DNA of 51,836 nt from Allobosea sp. ASV33 (GCF_016428755.1 NZ_JAELTI010000030.1:1-51836); one strand, 5' to 3'; positions 27,135-36,411 are shown, numbered from the stretch's first letter. The notes: a model not told the origin generated them from the sequence alone. Translations and numbers: made by a program.

Positions 27135-28181
27135 ATGGCGCAGCAGAATTCATTCGGCTGGGGGATCATGGGCACCGGCGCCATCGCCGGGCTCTTCGCC
27201 GCCGATCTCGGCCTGCTGCCGCAGGCGCGCATTGCTGCCGTGCAGTCTCGCTCGCTGGAGAAGGCGCAGGGCTTTGCCGCGCGCTTCGGCGGGGCGACGG
27301 CTTATGATGACGAAGCCGCCTTCCTCGCAGACCCGGCCATCGAGGCGGTCTATATCGCGACGCCCAACCATCTCCACGCCGCACAGGCTTTGAAGGCCAT
27401 CGCGGCCGGCAAGCCGGTCTTGATCGAGAAACCGATAGCGCTGGCCAGCGCCGATGTCGAAAAGATCGCGCAGGCGGCAAGCGAGCGCGGCGTCTTCGCG
27501 ATGGAAGCCCTGTGGAGCCGCTTCCTGCCGGCGGTACGCCGGGCGCGCGAGCAGATCGCCGCCAGCCGCATCGGCAAGGTCAGGTGCATCCGCGCCGATC
27601 TCTCCTATCTCCATCCCGAAGAGCCCGGCAGCCGCTTCTTCGATCCGGCTCTTGGCGGAGGAGCTGCTTTCGACCTTGGCGTCTATCCGCTCTCGCTTGC
27701 CCAGCATCTGCTGGGCGAGCCGCTGGCCGTGAGCGGGAGCTGGCTCGCCGCCGGAACCGGGGTCGACCGGCGCAGCTTCTTCCGGCTGGACTATCCGGCG
27801 GCCGTCGCGGAACTCTCCTGCGGCTTCGATCGAGACGGGGCGAACCGGCTGCTTGTCGAGGGCGAGCGCGGTGGCCTCATCTTCGAGGCACCGTTCCTGA
27901 AGGTGCAGCGATTGAGCTGGTATGCCGATGCCAGTCGCGCGGTCGCAGCTTACGAGCGCGGGATTGGCGGCATGGCGCGCCTGCTCGACCGTCTGCCTCA
28001 GTCGGGGCGGGCTAGCGAGAGCTGCGCCTTCCCAGGCAGCGGCCTTCAATTCCAGGCGGAAGCGGCGATGGCGGCGATTCGGGCCGGGAAGAGCGGTTGC
28101 CCGGAGATGCCGCTCGGCGAAAGCGCAGCCGTTCTGCGGATCATCGAAGCGATAAGGGCGCAGCCGGGCACGGCGCCCTGA
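27135..28181 (+). CDS. Gfo/Idh/MocA family NAD(P)-dependent oxidoreductase
   Basis: A 348-residue protein. The N-terminal Rossmann domain starts at WGIMGTGAIAG; the family signature IEKPIALASAD (EKP motif) lies near residue 97. A C-terminal alpha/beta domain (about 135-340) contains LGGGAAFDLGVYPLSL. The family acts on sugars, inositols, trans-dihydrodiols or biliverdin; the substrate is not readable here. GGGAGAG precedes the ATG. It ends 9 bases from the convergent small gene at 28191-28463. Confidence 0.88.
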   Translation: MAQQNSFGWGIMGTGAIAGLFAADLGLLPQARIAAVQSRSLEKAQGFAARFGGATAYDDEAAFLADPAIEAVYIATPNHLHAAQALKAIAAGKPVLIEKPIALASADVEKIAQAASERGVFAMEALWSRFLPAVRRAREQIAASRIGKVRCIRADLSYLHPEEPGSRFFDPALGGGAAFDLGVYPLSLAQHLLGEPLAVSGSWLAAGTGVDRRSFFRLDYPAAVAELSCGFDRDGANRLLVEGERGGLIFEAPFLKVQRLSWYADASRAVAAYERGIGGMARLLDRLPQSGRASESCAFPGSGLQFQAEAAMAAIRAGKSGCPEMPLGESAAVLRIIEAIRAQPGTAP

Positions 28182-28190
28182 CCAACCTGA

Positions 28191-28463
28191 TCAGTGGCGC
28201 GTGCCGCAGGTGAAGGCGCCGCAGCGCACCTTGTCGGCCAGCGTGTCGGCGAAGGTCGCGGTCGCGTCCTCGCCATAGGTCTCGACCAGCGTCCGCAGCG
28301 CCGCGAACAGGGCGGCATGCGCCATGGCGTCGGGATCGAGCCCGTCTTGCTGCGCCTCGTTGAAGGCGTCCTCGACATAGCCATAGGCCACGCGACGGAT
28401 GTCGCCGTGGTCGTCCTCGGCGAGATTCGGGTCGAGCATCGTGTCGTCTGGCTGGATCGGCAT
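28191..28463 (-). CDS. Small acidic hypothetical protein
   Basis: About 90 residues, predicted soluble and acidic, mostly helical (YGYVEDAFNEAQQDGLDPDA, ALFAALRTLVETYGEDATA) with two cysteines near the C-terminus (RCGAFTCGT). I do not recognise a family. The start is uncertain: 28463 (MPIQPDD) or 28439 (MLDPNLAED); an open frame to 28544 would need a TTG start. Clear amphipathic helix periodicity and a tight convergent fit to the upstream gene support real coding. Confidence 0.6.
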   Translation of the reverse strand: MPIQPDDTMLDPNLAEDDHGDIRRVAYGYVEDAFNEAQQDGLDPDAMAHAALFAALRTLVETYGEDATATFADTLADKVRCGAFTCGTRH

Positions 28464-28630
28464 CGAAACGGGACTCTTGAGCCTTCTGTCTGACGCGAAT
28501 CGCGGCGCTTCTGCTCCGGATCGCGACGTTTGGGCGATGCTCAAGACATAAGCCGTGCCAGAGCGGCACGCTACCGTGGCCTTTAAGAAAGGTTAACGCG
28601 ACCGGGAAAATCCGGTGGAAGAAGCCTTAC

Positions 28631-28646
28631 GGCAACAGCTGTTGCC
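28631..28646 (-). terminator. Perfect 16-bp palindrome at the end of the TIGR02301 gene
   Basis: GGCAACAGCTGTTGCC is a perfect palindrome starting at the TIGR02301 stop codon. Without a loop or a T run it is a weak intrinsic terminator at best; it could also be a protein-binding site upstream of the small gene at 28191-28463. The rest of the gap 28464-28630 shows only a 6-bp inverted repeat (CGTGCC/GGCACG at 28554-28570). Confidence 0.3.
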
Positions 28647-29089
28647 TATCCGCCATAGCGCCCGGCGAGCGCCCGCGAAAGCACCTCACCCTCCGCGGCA
28701 AGCCTGGAGGAGGCTTCCTGGCTGGCTTCGGTACAGGAGCGATGCGTCAGGGAATAGGCCTTGAAGCCGCGATTGAAGGCTGCGGTTAACCTGTCGCGCC
28801 GCTGCGGCGTCCGGCCCTCGGCATCGATCAGCGCGGCCATCCGCGCGCGCCAGTCCTGCGCTTCCCGGCCGCCGCAGAGCGTTCTGAGATAGGCGAGCGA
28901 TCCCATGATCTCGGAGAGCTGCAGGAGCTGCGGCTCATAGGGCGGGCCGGCCGGCTCCGTGGCAGGCTGCTCGGCAGGCTTGGCTGCCGGAGGTTTCGCG
29001 GCCGGCTGGGGCCTCTGCTGCGCCTCCGCCGCCATCGGCAGCAGCATGAGCGCGATCAGAATCGCCGGGTAGCGAAGCCTCGTCGTCAT
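28646..29089 (-). CDS. TIGR02301-type exported protein
   Basis: A 147-residue protein. A signal peptide (RYPAILIALMLLPMAAEAQ, cleavage after AEA) is followed by a Pro/Ala/Lys-rich linker (about 25-47) and a helical domain with two cysteines (TLCGG, HRSCTEAS). This matches an uncharacterised alphaproteobacterial family (TIGR02301). It probably lies in the periplasm. The start at 29089 overlaps the NUDIX stop by 4 bases (ATGA), so it is the last gene of the pdxH-SDR-NUDIX cluster. Function unknown. Confidence 0.78.
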   Translation of the reverse strand: MTTRLRYPAILIALMLLPMAAEAQQRPQPAAKPPAAKPAEQPATEPAGPPYEPQLLQLSEIMGSLAYLRTLCGGREAQDWRARMAALIDAEGRTPQRRDRLTAAFNRGFKAYSLTHRSCTEASQEASSRLAAEGEVLSRALAGRYGG

Positions 29090-29565
29090 GCGGGTACACC
29101 CGCCGTGACGATCTGATGCGCGCGGCGCAGCACGTCGCCGAGTTCGCGCGTGGTCGCGAGCCCGCCGAGCTTGAGCGGATCGGCCCACATCACAGCCCCG
29201 GCTTCCGGCCCCGTCCGGGGCTCCCCGGAGAGCCATTCGCCGACGAAGGAGGCGACGACGAAATGGTGGGTCACGGCGCCCTTGGCGTCGCGCCCGAAGA
29301 TCTCGACATGCCGGTTGAAGCCGAGGATGCGGGCGGTGACGCCGACCTCTTCCTCCAGCTCGCGCAGGGCCGCTTCCTCAAGCGTCTCGCCGGCCTCGAC
29401 CTTGCCGCCCGGCAGCGACCAGAGCTGGTCGGCCGGCGGCTTCGTCCGTGTCGCCAGCAGCACCTTGCCCTCGCGGAAGACCGCGACGGAGGCCGCCAGC
29501 ACCGGCCGCGCGGCCGCCCGGCCGGGCGTGGGGAAGCGGATGACCTGGCCGCCGTCCTCGCTCAT
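29086..29565 (-). CDS. NUDIX hydrolase
   Basis: About 159 residues with a complete Nudix box: GGKVEAGETLEEAAL is followed by RELEEEVGV, giving the G-x5-E-x7-REUxEExGU pattern. The family cleaves nucleoside diphosphate derivatives such as oxidised dNTPs, NADH or ADP-ribose; this length and context do not define the substrate. The start is uncertain: 29565 (MSEDGGQ) leaves a 16-base gap to the SDR stop, whereas 29601 (MAGSTF) would overlap the SDR gene by 20 bases. It is coupled to the TIGR02301 gene by a 4-base overlap. Confidence 0.88.
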   Translation of the reverse strand: MSEDGGQVIRFPTPGRAAARPVLAASVAVFREGKVLLATRTKPPADQLWSLPGGKVEAGETLEEAALRELEEEVGVTARILGFNRHVEIFGRDAKGAVTHHFVVASFVGEWLSGEPRTGPEAGAVMWADPLKLGGLATTRELGDVLRRAHQIVTAGVPA

Positions 29566-29581
29566 CTTGCCGACGCGCGGG

Positions 29582-30358
29582 TCAAACGTGCTGCCCGCCA
29601 TTGATGTGCAGTTCCGAGCCGGTGACGTAGCTCGAGGCGTCCGTGCACAGGAAATAGATCGCCTTGGCGACCTCGTCGGTCTTGCCCAGGCGCTTCATCG
29701 GCAGGGTCGCGACGATCTTCTCGGTGCCGGGCGAGAGGATGGCGGTATCGATCTCGCCCGGCGAAATCGAGTTCACGCGGATGCCGAACGGCCCGAAATC
29801 GGCCGCCATCTCGCGCGTCAGGCTGGCGAGCGCCGCCTTCGAGGTCGCATAGGCTGCCCCGGCGAAGGGGTGCACGCGCGAGCCGGCGATCGAGGTGACG
29901 TTGACGATCGCGCCCTTCGCCACGGTGAGCTCGTCGAGCAGGCCGCGCGCCAGCATGATCGGCGCGAAGAAATTGACCTGGAAGACCTTGTGCCAGTCGT
30001 TGAACGAGGTGGTGGCGGCGCCGAGCCGCTCGCCATTGCGCCCCTTCGGCGAGATGCCGGCATTGTTGACCAGCGCATTGAGCTTGCCGCCTTCGACGGC
30101 GAGCCGCTTCTTGATCTCGGCGATGCCGCGCATCGTGTCCTCGGGGTCGCCGAGATCGATCTGGACATGGTCGTCGGCGCCCGACGGCCAGGGGCACTTG
30201 TCGGAAAAGGCCTGGCGCGAGCAGGACAGGATGCGCCAGCCCGCCATGGCGAACTGCATCACCGTGGCGTGGCCGATGCCGCGGCTCGCCCCAGTCAGCA
30301 GCATGACCGGGCGCTTGCCGGCTTCAGTCTTCGGGAAATCGAACTTGGGCATCGCCAT
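29582..30358 (-). CDS. Short-chain dehydrogenase/reductase (SDR)
   Basis: A 258-residue classical SDR. The cofactor motif is TGASRGIG near residue 20, the NNAG motif is in LVNNAGIS, the catalytic YxxxK is YATSK, and the late motif is RVNSISPGEIDTAI. The start at 30358 has GAGGA ten bases upstream; an extension to 30439 overlaps the end of pdxH. The gene begins 13 bases after the pdxH stop. Substrate unknown; the last residues (SELHINGGQHV) are typical of oxidoreductases acting on small hydroxyl compounds. Confidence 0.9.
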   Translation of the reverse strand: MAMPKFDFPKTEAGKRPVMLLTGASRGIGHATVMQFAMAGWRILSCSRQAFSDKCPWPSGADDHVQIDLGDPEDTMRGIAEIKKRLAVEGGKLNALVNNAGISPKGRNGERLGAATTSFNDWHKVFQVNFFAPIMLARGLLDELTVAKGAIVNVTSIAGSRVHPFAGAAYATSKAALASLTREMAADFGPFGIRVNSISPGEIDTAILSPGTEKIVATLPMKRLGKTDEVAKAIYFLCTDASSYVTGSELHINGGQHV

Positions 30359-30371
30359 GGGGCAGGTGTCC

Positions 30372-30986
30372 TCAGGGGTAAAAGCGCGTCTTCGTCCAGG
30401 GCGTCTCGGTCGAGTCCCGGCGGAAGATGATGCGGTCATGCAGGCGGAAGGCGCCGTCGCGCCAGAACTCGATATAAGTCGGCGTGATGCGAAAGCCGCG
30501 CCAGTAGGGCGGGCGCGGAATCTCGCCGATGCCGAATTTCAGCGTATAGCTCGCCACCGCCTTTTCCAGCGCGAAGCGGCTTTCCAGCGGGCGCGATTGC
30601 TGCGAGGCCCAGGCGCCGATCCGGCTGTCGCGCGGGCGGGAATGAAAATAGGCATCCGATTCGGCGTCGCTGACGAGCGCGACCGTGCCGCGGATGCGGA
30701 TCTGCCGGCGCAGGCTCTTCCAGTGGAACAGGGCGGCCGCCTTGGGCTGGCCGATCAGCTCCTGGCCCTTCTGGCTCTCGGTATTGGTGTAGAACACGAA
30801 GCCGTCGGGCCCATGGCCCTTCAGCAGAACCATCCGGCTGTTCGGCATGCCCTCGGCGTCGACGGTCGACAGCGCCATGCCGGTCGGGTCGTTCGGCTCG
30901 GATTTCGTCGCCTCGTCCAACCACTTCTGGAACAACGCGAAAGGCTCGTTTTCCTCGGTGAAGTCACCGCTCGTTAACGGTTGCAC
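30372..30986 (-). CDS. pdxH: Pyridoxamine 5'-phosphate oxidase
   Basis: A 204-residue FMN enzyme oxidising pyridoxamine or pyridoxine 5'-phosphate to PLP. FMN/PLP-binding blocks are [37 protein letters not shown] and [10 protein letters not shown]; the C-terminal signature ([24 protein letters not shown]) is intact. It is the first gene of a four-gene run (pdxH, SDR, NUDIX, TIGR02301) and is divergent from a lipoprotein gene. A TATATA stretch at 31059-31064 lies in the shared promoter gap. Confidence 0.96.
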   Translation of the reverse strand: MQPLTSGDFTEENEPFALFQKWLDEATKSEPNDPTGMALSTVDAEGMPNSRMVLLKGHGPDGFVFYTNTESQKGQELIGQPKAAALFHWKSLRRQIRIRGTVALVSDAESDAYFHSRPRDSRIGAWASQQSRPLESRFALEKAVASYTLKFGIGEIPRPPYWRGFRITPTYIEFWRDGAFRLHDRIIFRRDSTETPWTKTRFYP

Positions 30987-31111
30987 GTTCTAATCCTCGG
31001 TCAGTGGAAATGGGCGTTGGGCGAGCGCGAAAAGTGATCCGGGTTCAGTCGGTCGGTCTATATAGGGCAGGGGCAGGGGCGTTCCAAAGCCTCAACCGTT
31101 GCGCAGCCCCC

Positions 31112-31582
31112 ATGCGCCCGCTGGCTGCCGCCGCGTTGCTGGCCGTGTTCAGCGCCGGCTGCTCGGTTTCCTTCCCGATTCTCGGCCTGTCCAGCAAGAG
31201 CGAGGACGAGGTCGCCGCGACCTCGGCGATGACGACCTCCTCGGTCCTGCCGGCACGCGGTGGCGACCGCTCCGGTCCCTTCCAAGGCCTGGCATCCGAG
31301 CTCGGGCCGGAAGACATGCGCCGGGCCGACGGCGCGATGGGCGTGGCGCTCGACCCCCAGGGCAATGGCGCCGCCGTCTCCTGGGACAATCCCCAGAGCG
31401 GTATCAAGGGCTCCTTCATCCCGGTCGGCGGCCCGTTCCTGCGTTCCGACGAGATCTGCCGGGCCTTCATCGCCAGCGTGCAGACGCAAACCCAGCCGCT
31501 TAAGCTGCAGGGCACCGCCTGCCGTCCCTCGGGCGGCGATTGGGTGGTCAAGGATATGGGCCCCTGGAAGGGGCTGGGCTAG
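31112..31582 (+). CDS. RT0821/Lpp0805-type surface lipoprotein
   Basis: A 156-residue protein. A lipoprotein signal peptide ([14 protein letters not shown], lipobox FSAGC) puts the lipid-modified cysteine at residue 17. The C-terminal half ([41 protein letters not shown]) matches the RT0821/Lpp0805 surface-protein family; the middle is low-complexity. The start at 31112 is fixed by the signal peptide; the open frame back to 31004 adds no signal. Its stop lies within an imperfect hairpin (GGAAGGG/CCCTTCC, 31566-31591). Confidence 0.75.
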   Translation: MRPLAAAALLAVFSAGCSVSFPILGLSSKSEDEVAATSAMTTSSVLPARGGDRSGPFQGLASELGPEDMRRADGAMGVALDPQGNGAAVSWDNPQSGIKGSFIPVGGPFLRSDEICRAFIASVQTQTQPLKLQGTACRPSGGDWVVKDMGPWKGLG

Positions 31583-31736
31583 GGCCCTTCCACGCCGCTT
31601 GCCTTGCCGTGAAGCCGGGTGCAGAACGGCCCCGAAGAGGTGTTGCGCACACGCCACACCGCCCCCACATAGGGTGAGACGGACGGCCGGCGGCTTCGGC
31701 GCTGGCCGTTTGGTTTTGCGTGGAAACGAGGTTTTG

Positions 31737-32663
31737 ATGCGCGATCCCTATCAGGTTCTGGGCGTCGCCCGCGGCGCGAGCGATGCGGAAATCAAGAAGG
31801 CTTTCCGCAAGCGTGCCAAGGAGCTGCACCCGGACCGCAACCGCGACGATCCCAAGGCCCAGGACAGGTTCTCCGAGCTCAACGCCGCCTATGAGATCGT
31901 CGGCGACGAGACCAAGCGCAAGCAGTTCGACCGCGGCGAGATCGATGCCGAGGGCAAGCCGCGCTTCCAGGGCTTCGAGGGCATGGGTGCCGGCCGCGGC
32001 GGGCGCAGCGGCGGCTTCGAGTTCAATTTCGGCCAGGGCGGCGGCCATCCCTTCGGCGGCCGGGCCGGCTCGGGCGGCGATGCCGGCTTCGACGCCTCCG
32101 ACATCTTCTCCTCGCTCTTCGGCGAGGCCGGCCGGCGCGCCCGCGGCAAGCCCGAGCCGCAGAAGCCGCCGGAGCAGAGTTTCACGCTCGAGGTCTCGCT
32201 GGCGCAGGCCGCGACCGGCGGCACGCGCCGGGTCAAGCTGCCGGGCGGTCGCGAGGTCGAGATCACCATCCCCGAGGGGGTGAGCGACGGCAAGGTCATG
32301 CGCCTGCGCGGGCTCGGCCAGACCGATCCGTTCTCCGGCGAGGCCGGCGACGTGATGATGACCATCAAGGTCAAACCGGATTCCCGCTTCACGGTCGACG
32401 GCAACGACCTGCGCACCCGCGTCGCGGTGCCGCTCGCCAAGGCGGTGCTCGGCGGCCCGCTGCATGTGCCGACGCTGACCGGCGCGGTCGAGATGAACAT
32501 CCCGCCGCTGACCGGCACGGCCCGGCAGTTCCGCCTGCGTGGCAAGGGCCTCAAGGGCGAGAAGGGCGTGCTCGGCGATCTCTTCGTCGCCATCGATATC
32601 GAGATGCCGGCGAGCGATGCCGAGCTGACGGCGCTGATGAAGGCGCGGGACGAAGCGAAGTAA
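31737..32663 (+). CDS. DnaJ-domain co-chaperone (CbpA/DnaJ C-terminal type)
   Basis: A 308-residue protein. The J-domain (residues 1-65) carries the HPD motif in ELHPDRN. A Gly/Phe-rich linker (about 75-120) is followed by the DnaJ C-terminal substrate-binding domains ([35 protein letters not shown]). The Cys-rich zinc finger of true DnaJ is absent, which places it with CbpA-like type II Hsp40s. It is cytoplasmic and should partner DnaK. The start at 31737 begins at the J-domain; the longer frame runs through non-coding DNA. Confidence 0.93.
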   Translation: MRDPYQVLGVARGASDAEIKKAFRKRAKELHPDRNRDDPKAQDRFSELNAAYEIVGDETKRKQFDRGEIDAEGKPRFQGFEGMGAGRGGRSGGFEFNFGQGGGHPFGGRAGSGGDAGFDASDIFSSLFGEAGRRARGKPEPQKPPEQSFTLEVSLAQAATGGTRRVKLPGGREVEITIPEGVSDGKVMRLRGLGQTDPFSGEAGDVMMTIKVKPDSRFTVDGNDLRTRVAVPLAKAVLGGPLHVPTLTGAVEMNIPPLTGTARQFRLRGKGLKGEKGVLGDLFVAIDIEMPASDAELTALMKARDEAK

Positions 32664-32819
32664 GCCGGCTCAGGCGCCCGCACGGCCGAAAATCGGGTCG
32701 TGCAGGCTGCCGATGGCGCTTCCATGCGTGATTCTGCCGTGGAGGCGGGCATCAAAGCGGTTCCCGTTTCCCTGCGACTGTTCTAAGAGACCTGCTCGTC
32801 ATTCATCTGCGGGTCTCCC

Positions 32820-33659
32820 ATGCCTGATTCCAACGCCGTTTCGCCGACCGCCAATCTCCTCAAGGGCAAGCGCGGCCTCGTGATGGGCGTCGCGAACAAC
32901 CGGTCCATCGCCTGGGGCATCGCGAAGGCGGCGGCGGACGCGGGCGCGGAACTCGCCTTCACTTATCAGGGCGACGCGCTGAAGAAGCGCGTCGAGCCGC
33001 TCGCCAAGGAGCTCGGCGGCCATGTCGTCGGCCATTGCGACGTCACCGACGGCGCCACGATCGACGCGGTCTTTGCCGAGGTCGAGAAGCTCTGGGGCAA
33101 GCTGGATTTCGTCGTCCACTGCATCGCCTTCTCGGACAAGGACGAACTGACCGGCCGCTATGTCGAGACCACCGAGGCGAACTTCTCCAAGTCGCTGCTG
33201 ATCTCCTGCTATTCCTTCACGGCGATCACCCAGCGCGCCGAGAAGCTGATGCCGGATGGCGGCTCGCTTTTGACGCTGACCTATTACGGCGCCGAGAAGT
33301 GGATGCCGCATTACAACGTCATGGGTATCGCCAAGGCCGCGCTGGAATCGAGCGTGCAGTATCTCGCCGCCGATCTCGGACCCTCGAAGATCCGCGTCAA
33401 CGCGATCTCGGCCGGCCCGATCAAGACGTTGGCTGCGTCGGGCATCGGCGATTTCCGCTACATCCTGCGCTGGAACGAGTACAATTCCCCGCTGCGCCGC
33501 ACGGTCACCATCGAGGAGGTCGGCGAGACCGCGGTCTTCCTCGTCTCCGACATGTCGCGCGGCATCACCGGCGAGATCATGCATGTCGACGCCGGCTACC
33601 ACGTCGTCGGCATGAAGGTGCCGACCGCGCCGGACATCTCCCTAGACAAGGGCGAGTAA
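32820..33659 (+). CDS. fabI: Enoyl-[acyl-carrier-protein] reductase, NADH-dependent
   Basis: A 279-residue fatty-acid synthesis enzyme reducing enoyl-ACP. The family-specific cofactor segment MGVANNRSIAWGIAK lies near residue 22, and the catalytic Tyr-x6-Lys is YNVMGIAK. The extended N-terminus (SNAVSPTANLLKGKRG) and length are as usual for alphaproteobacterial FabI. It follows the dnaJ-type gene by 156 bases; no repeat element lies in that gap. It is convergent with folK. Confidence 0.96.
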   Translation: MPDSNAVSPTANLLKGKRGLVMGVANNRSIAWGIAKAAADAGAELAFTYQGDALKKRVEPLAKELGGHVVGHCDVTDGATIDAVFAEVEKLWGKLDFVVHCIAFSDKDELTGRYVETTEANFSKSLLISCYSFTAITQRAEKLMPDGGSLLTLTYYGAEKWMPHYNVMGIAKAALESSVQYLAADLGPSKIRVNAISAGPIKTLAASGIGDFRYILRWNEYNSPLRRTVTIEEVGETAVFLVSDMSRGITGEIMHVDAGYHVVGMKVPTAPDISLDKGE

Positions 33660-33675
33660 TCTCGCTCATCGGATC

Positions 33676-33700
33676 GATCGGCCAGTCAGCCTGACCGATC
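33676..33700 (+). terminator. Possible hairpin terminator of fabI
   Basis: GATCGGCCAG and CTGACCGATC pair with one mismatch around a TCAGC loop, 16 bases after the fabI stop. No clear T run follows, so termination is uncertain. It lies in the 61-base convergent gap with folK. Confidence 0.35.
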
Positions 33701-33720
33701 TGACGATCTGACACAGTGAG

Positions 33721-34236
33721 CTAGCTGGCCAGCAAGTCCGTCAACCGATCCGTCGCGGCCTCGTCGCGGCGGATCGTTTCGTCTGTGGCTGCCGCCAGCA
33801 GCTCTGTAACGCTGCGGCCGCCGATCCGGCGCTGAGGCATGATCTCGGCCAGCGGCGTCAATACGAAGGCGCGTTCGGGAATGCGCGGATGCGGGATCTG
33901 CAACCGGGCCTGGTCGATGATCGCGTCGCCATAGGTCAGGATGTCGATATCGAGCGTGCGCGGCCCCCAGCGTTCGCGGCGCTCGCGGCCGCCGGCGCGC
34001 TCCAGCTCGAGACAGAAGGCGAGCAGGTCCGCCGGTTGCAGCGAGGTCTCGATCAGCGCGGCCATGTTGAGGAATTCCGGCTGGTCGGTCTTGCCCCAGG
34101 GCGGCGTCCGATAGATCGAGGACAGACGGCTGAGCGCCACCTTGGAATGCCCGCGCAGGCCCTTCAGCGCCGCGGCGAAGGCCGCGACGGGGTCGCCGAT
34201 GTTGCCGCCGAAGGCGAGTGCGGCCTCAACCTTCAC
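33721..34236 (-). CDS. folK: 2-amino-4-hydroxy-6-hydroxymethyldihydropteridine diphosphokinase
   Basis: A 171-residue HPPK enzyme of folate synthesis. Signature blocks are FGGNIGDP near the N-terminus, RTPPWGKTDQPEFLNM and RWGPRTLDIDILTYG, with IPHPRIPERAFVLTPLAEI following. It overlaps the folB end by 11 bases and is the last gene of folP-folB-folK. The final 30 or so residues are variable, as usual. Confidence 0.95.
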   Translation of the reverse strand: MKVEAALAFGGNIGDPVAAFAAALKGLRGHSKVALSRLSSIYRTPPWGKTDQPEFLNMAALIETSLQPADLLAFCLELERAGGRERRERWGPRTLDIDILTYGDAIIDQARLQIPHPRIPERAFVLTPLAEIMPQRRIGGRSVTELLAAATDETIRRDEAATDRLTDLLAS

Positions 34237-34600
34237 GCTGGAACCTCAATTGGATGCCGACCGAGCCGAGCGTCGCCGGGATCGGCGGCGCGGGCTTGCG
34301 CAGCGTGACCTCGACGCTCGTGATCGGCGGGAAGGCGTCGAACAGCGCGAGCGCGACGGCCCGCGCCGCGCCTTCCAGCAGATGATACCGGCTGGCCGTG
34401 AAGACCTCCGCGACGATCGCGACGGCGCGGCCGTAATCGACCGTGTCGGCCAGGCGGTCGCTGGCGGCGGCGGCGCGCAGGTCGGCGTCGAGCACCAAGT
34501 CGAGCACGAAGCGCTGGCCGAGCCGTTCCTCTTCCGAGAAGAAGCCGTGATAGGCGTAGATATCGAGTTTCTCGATCAGGATGCGGCCGGTTTCGCTCAC
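34226..34600 (-). CDS. folB: Dihydroneopterin aldolase
   Basis: A 124-residue enzyme producing 6-hydroxymethyl-7,8-dihydropterin. The N-terminal segment IEKLDIYAYHGFFSEEERLG is the family hallmark; VDYGRAVAIV and LLEGAARAVA follow. Its start overlaps the folP stop by 4 bases and its stop overlaps folK, so the three folate genes are translationally linked. Confidence 0.95.
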   Translation of the reverse strand: MSETGRILIEKLDIYAYHGFFSEEERLGQRFVLDLVLDADLRAAAASDRLADTVDYGRAVAIVAEVFTASRYHLLEGAARAVALALFDAFPPITSVEVTLRKPAPPIPATLGSVGIQLRFQREG

Positions 34601-35439
34601 GGGTCTGCTTTCATGCTGTCTTCGATGGCCGCCCAGGTCTTCAGCGCGTCGATATGCGGGGCGACGTCATGGGCGCGGATGATGGCGGCGCCGCGGCTCG
34701 CGCCATAGAGATGCGCGGCGATGCTGGCGGCGAGCCGTTCGGCCGGAACCTCCCGGCCGGTGATGCGCCCGAGCGTCGATTTTCGGGAGGCGCCGAGCAG
34801 GACCGGGCAGCCGAGCACGGCGAGCCGGTCGAGATGGCGGATCAGGTCGAGATTCTGCCTGATCGTCTTGCCGAAGCCGATGCCGGGGTCGACGACGATC
34901 TGGCTTCGCGCCACGCCGGCTTGCGTCGCGATCGTGATCGAGCGTTCGAGGAAGCGCAGCACGTCGTCGAAGATGTCGAGCGCGGGGTCGATGCTCTCGC
35001 GGTTATGCATCAGGATGATCGGCGCGCCGGCCCGCGCCGCGACTGCGGCGATGCGCGGATCGCGCTGGGCACCCCAGACGTCGTTGACGATCGAGGCGCC
35101 GACCGCGAGCGCCGCTTCCGCGACCTCCGCCTTGTAGCTGTCGATCGAGATCGGCGTATCGACCCTGGCCTTCAGCCCGGTGATGACCGGCAGCACGCGC
35201 CCCATCTCGGTCGCGGCATCGACGGCGGCATGGCCGGGCCGGGTCGATTCGCCACCGATATCGACGATGGCCGCGCCCTCGGCCGCAAGGCGTGCGCCAT
35301 GCCCGACGGCAGCCTCGGCGTTCTTTAGCAGCCCCCCATCCGAGAACGAATCGGGCGTGATGTTGACGATGCCCATGACGAGCGGCGTCGCGGAAAGCGC
35401 GAGGCTGCGGCCGTCTGGCAAGGTGAGGGCAGGGGGCAT
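34597..35439 (-). CDS. folP: Dihydropteroate synthase
   Basis: A 280-residue TIM-barrel enzyme joining p-aminobenzoate to the pterin; target of sulfonamides. Motifs are MGIVNITPDSFSDGG, IDIGGESTRPG-type (VDIGGESTRPGHAAV), SIDSYKAEVAEAAL and VDPGIGFGKT. The start at 35439 (MPPALTLPDG) has GGCGGAAC upstream; the extension to 35520 is not family-like. First gene of folP-folB-folK, divergent from the histidine phosphatase gene. Confidence 0.96.
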   Translation of the reverse strand: MPPALTLPDGRSLALSATPLVMGIVNITPDSFSDGGLLKNAEAAVGHGARLAAEGAAIVDIGGESTRPGHAAVDAATEMGRVLPVITGLKARVDTPISIDSYKAEVAEAALAVGASIVNDVWGAQRDPRIAAVAARAGAPIILMHNRESIDPALDIFDDVLRFLERSITIATQAGVARSQIVVDPGIGFGKTIRQNLDLIRHLDRLAVLGCPVLLGASRKSTLGRITGREVPAERLAASIAAHLYGASRGAAIIRAHDVAPHIDALKTWAAIEDSMKADP

Positions 35440-35579
35440 GGGGTTCCGCCGGTGATCGAGCAAGGGCGCTATACACAGCCCGTGTGGAATCGGCCACAGA
35501 AAGCGGCTGATTGTCGCCATCGCCGGAAAGCGCCCGGAAGGGCTTTGACCCTGCCGGTGCCGGCGTGCAGAAGCGGGCC

Positions 35580-36176
35580 ATGGTCCCGCTCTCGCTGCCT
35601 CACCGTCTGATCCTCGTCCGCCATGGCGAAACCGACTGGAATCGGGAGGGCCGTCTGCAGGGCGGGCAGGATATCCCGCTTAACGATCTCGGCCGCCGTC
35701 AGGCCGCCGAAGCCGCCGGCCGGCTGAAGATGCTCGAGCCGGCCTATGCCGATCTCGCCTATATCTGCTCGCCGATGCAGCGGGCGCGCGAGACCATGGA
35801 CATCCTCCGGCGCGAGCTCGCCTTGCCTGAGGGCGCCTACACGGTCGACGATCGGTTGCGCGAACTCACCTTCGGCGAGTGGGAAGGTTTCACCTGGCGC
35901 GACATCCGCAAGGCCGAGCGCGAGCAGGCGCATCTGCGCGAACGCGACAAATGGGGTTTCGTGCCGCCGGGTGGAGAGAGCTACCGCATGCTGGCGGAGC
36001 GCGTCCGGCCGGTGCTCGAAGCGCTCACGCGCGAGACGGTCATCGTCAGCCATGGCGGCGTGGCGCGCGCAGTGCTGGCGCTGATCGGCGCGGTGGCGCC
36101 GCGCGAGGCCTCGATGGTCGAGATCTGGCAGGGCAAGCTGCTCGTCGTCACCGGGAACAAGGCGGACTGGCTCTGA
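35580..36176 (+). CDS. Histidine phosphatase family protein
   Basis: A 198-residue phosphoglycerate-mutase-fold phosphatase. The catalytic RHG motif is in LILVRHGETDW near residue 12; SPMQRARETMDIL holds a phosphate-binding Arg; the second catalytic histidine is in VIVSHGGVARAVL. The substrate is unknown; the family includes sugar, cobalamin-precursor and general phosphatases. The start at 35580 begins directly before the conserved strand. Downstream is 235 bases of gap before the large synthetase gene. Confidence 0.85.
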   Translation: MVPLSLPHRLILVRHGETDWNREGRLQGGQDIPLNDLGRRQAAEAAGRLKMLEPAYADLAYICSPMQRARETMDILRRELALPEGAYTVDDRLRELTFGEWEGFTWRDIRKAEREQAHLRERDKWGFVPPGGESYRMLAERVRPVLEALTRETVIVSHGGVARAVLALIGAVAPREASMVEIWQGKLLVVTGNKADWL

Positions 36177-36411
36177 GTTGGCCTGGGTGCCGGCGGCATT
36201 CATCGCCGGTTCACGGGTGATCTTGCAGGGAGAATATGCTAGCGAGATTGCGTGATGCGGCGGCCTGCCCGGCCGGGGGGCTCACGCGGATGTCGCGACG
36301 CTGGAGCGGCTATTCCGGTTTTATTCACGAGGTGCGTGATAAGGCGCCATATGGCCGGAGGCAGGCTCTGCCGCGGCATCGGCGGCGGGCCTTTCAACGC
36401 AGCGGGGCGCG

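Noticed and set aside
28583..28597. TTAA-N6-TTAAC as a CtrA cell-cycle regulator site
   Set aside because: The CtrA consensus spacing is seven bases, here six, and no cell-cycle gene is adjacent.
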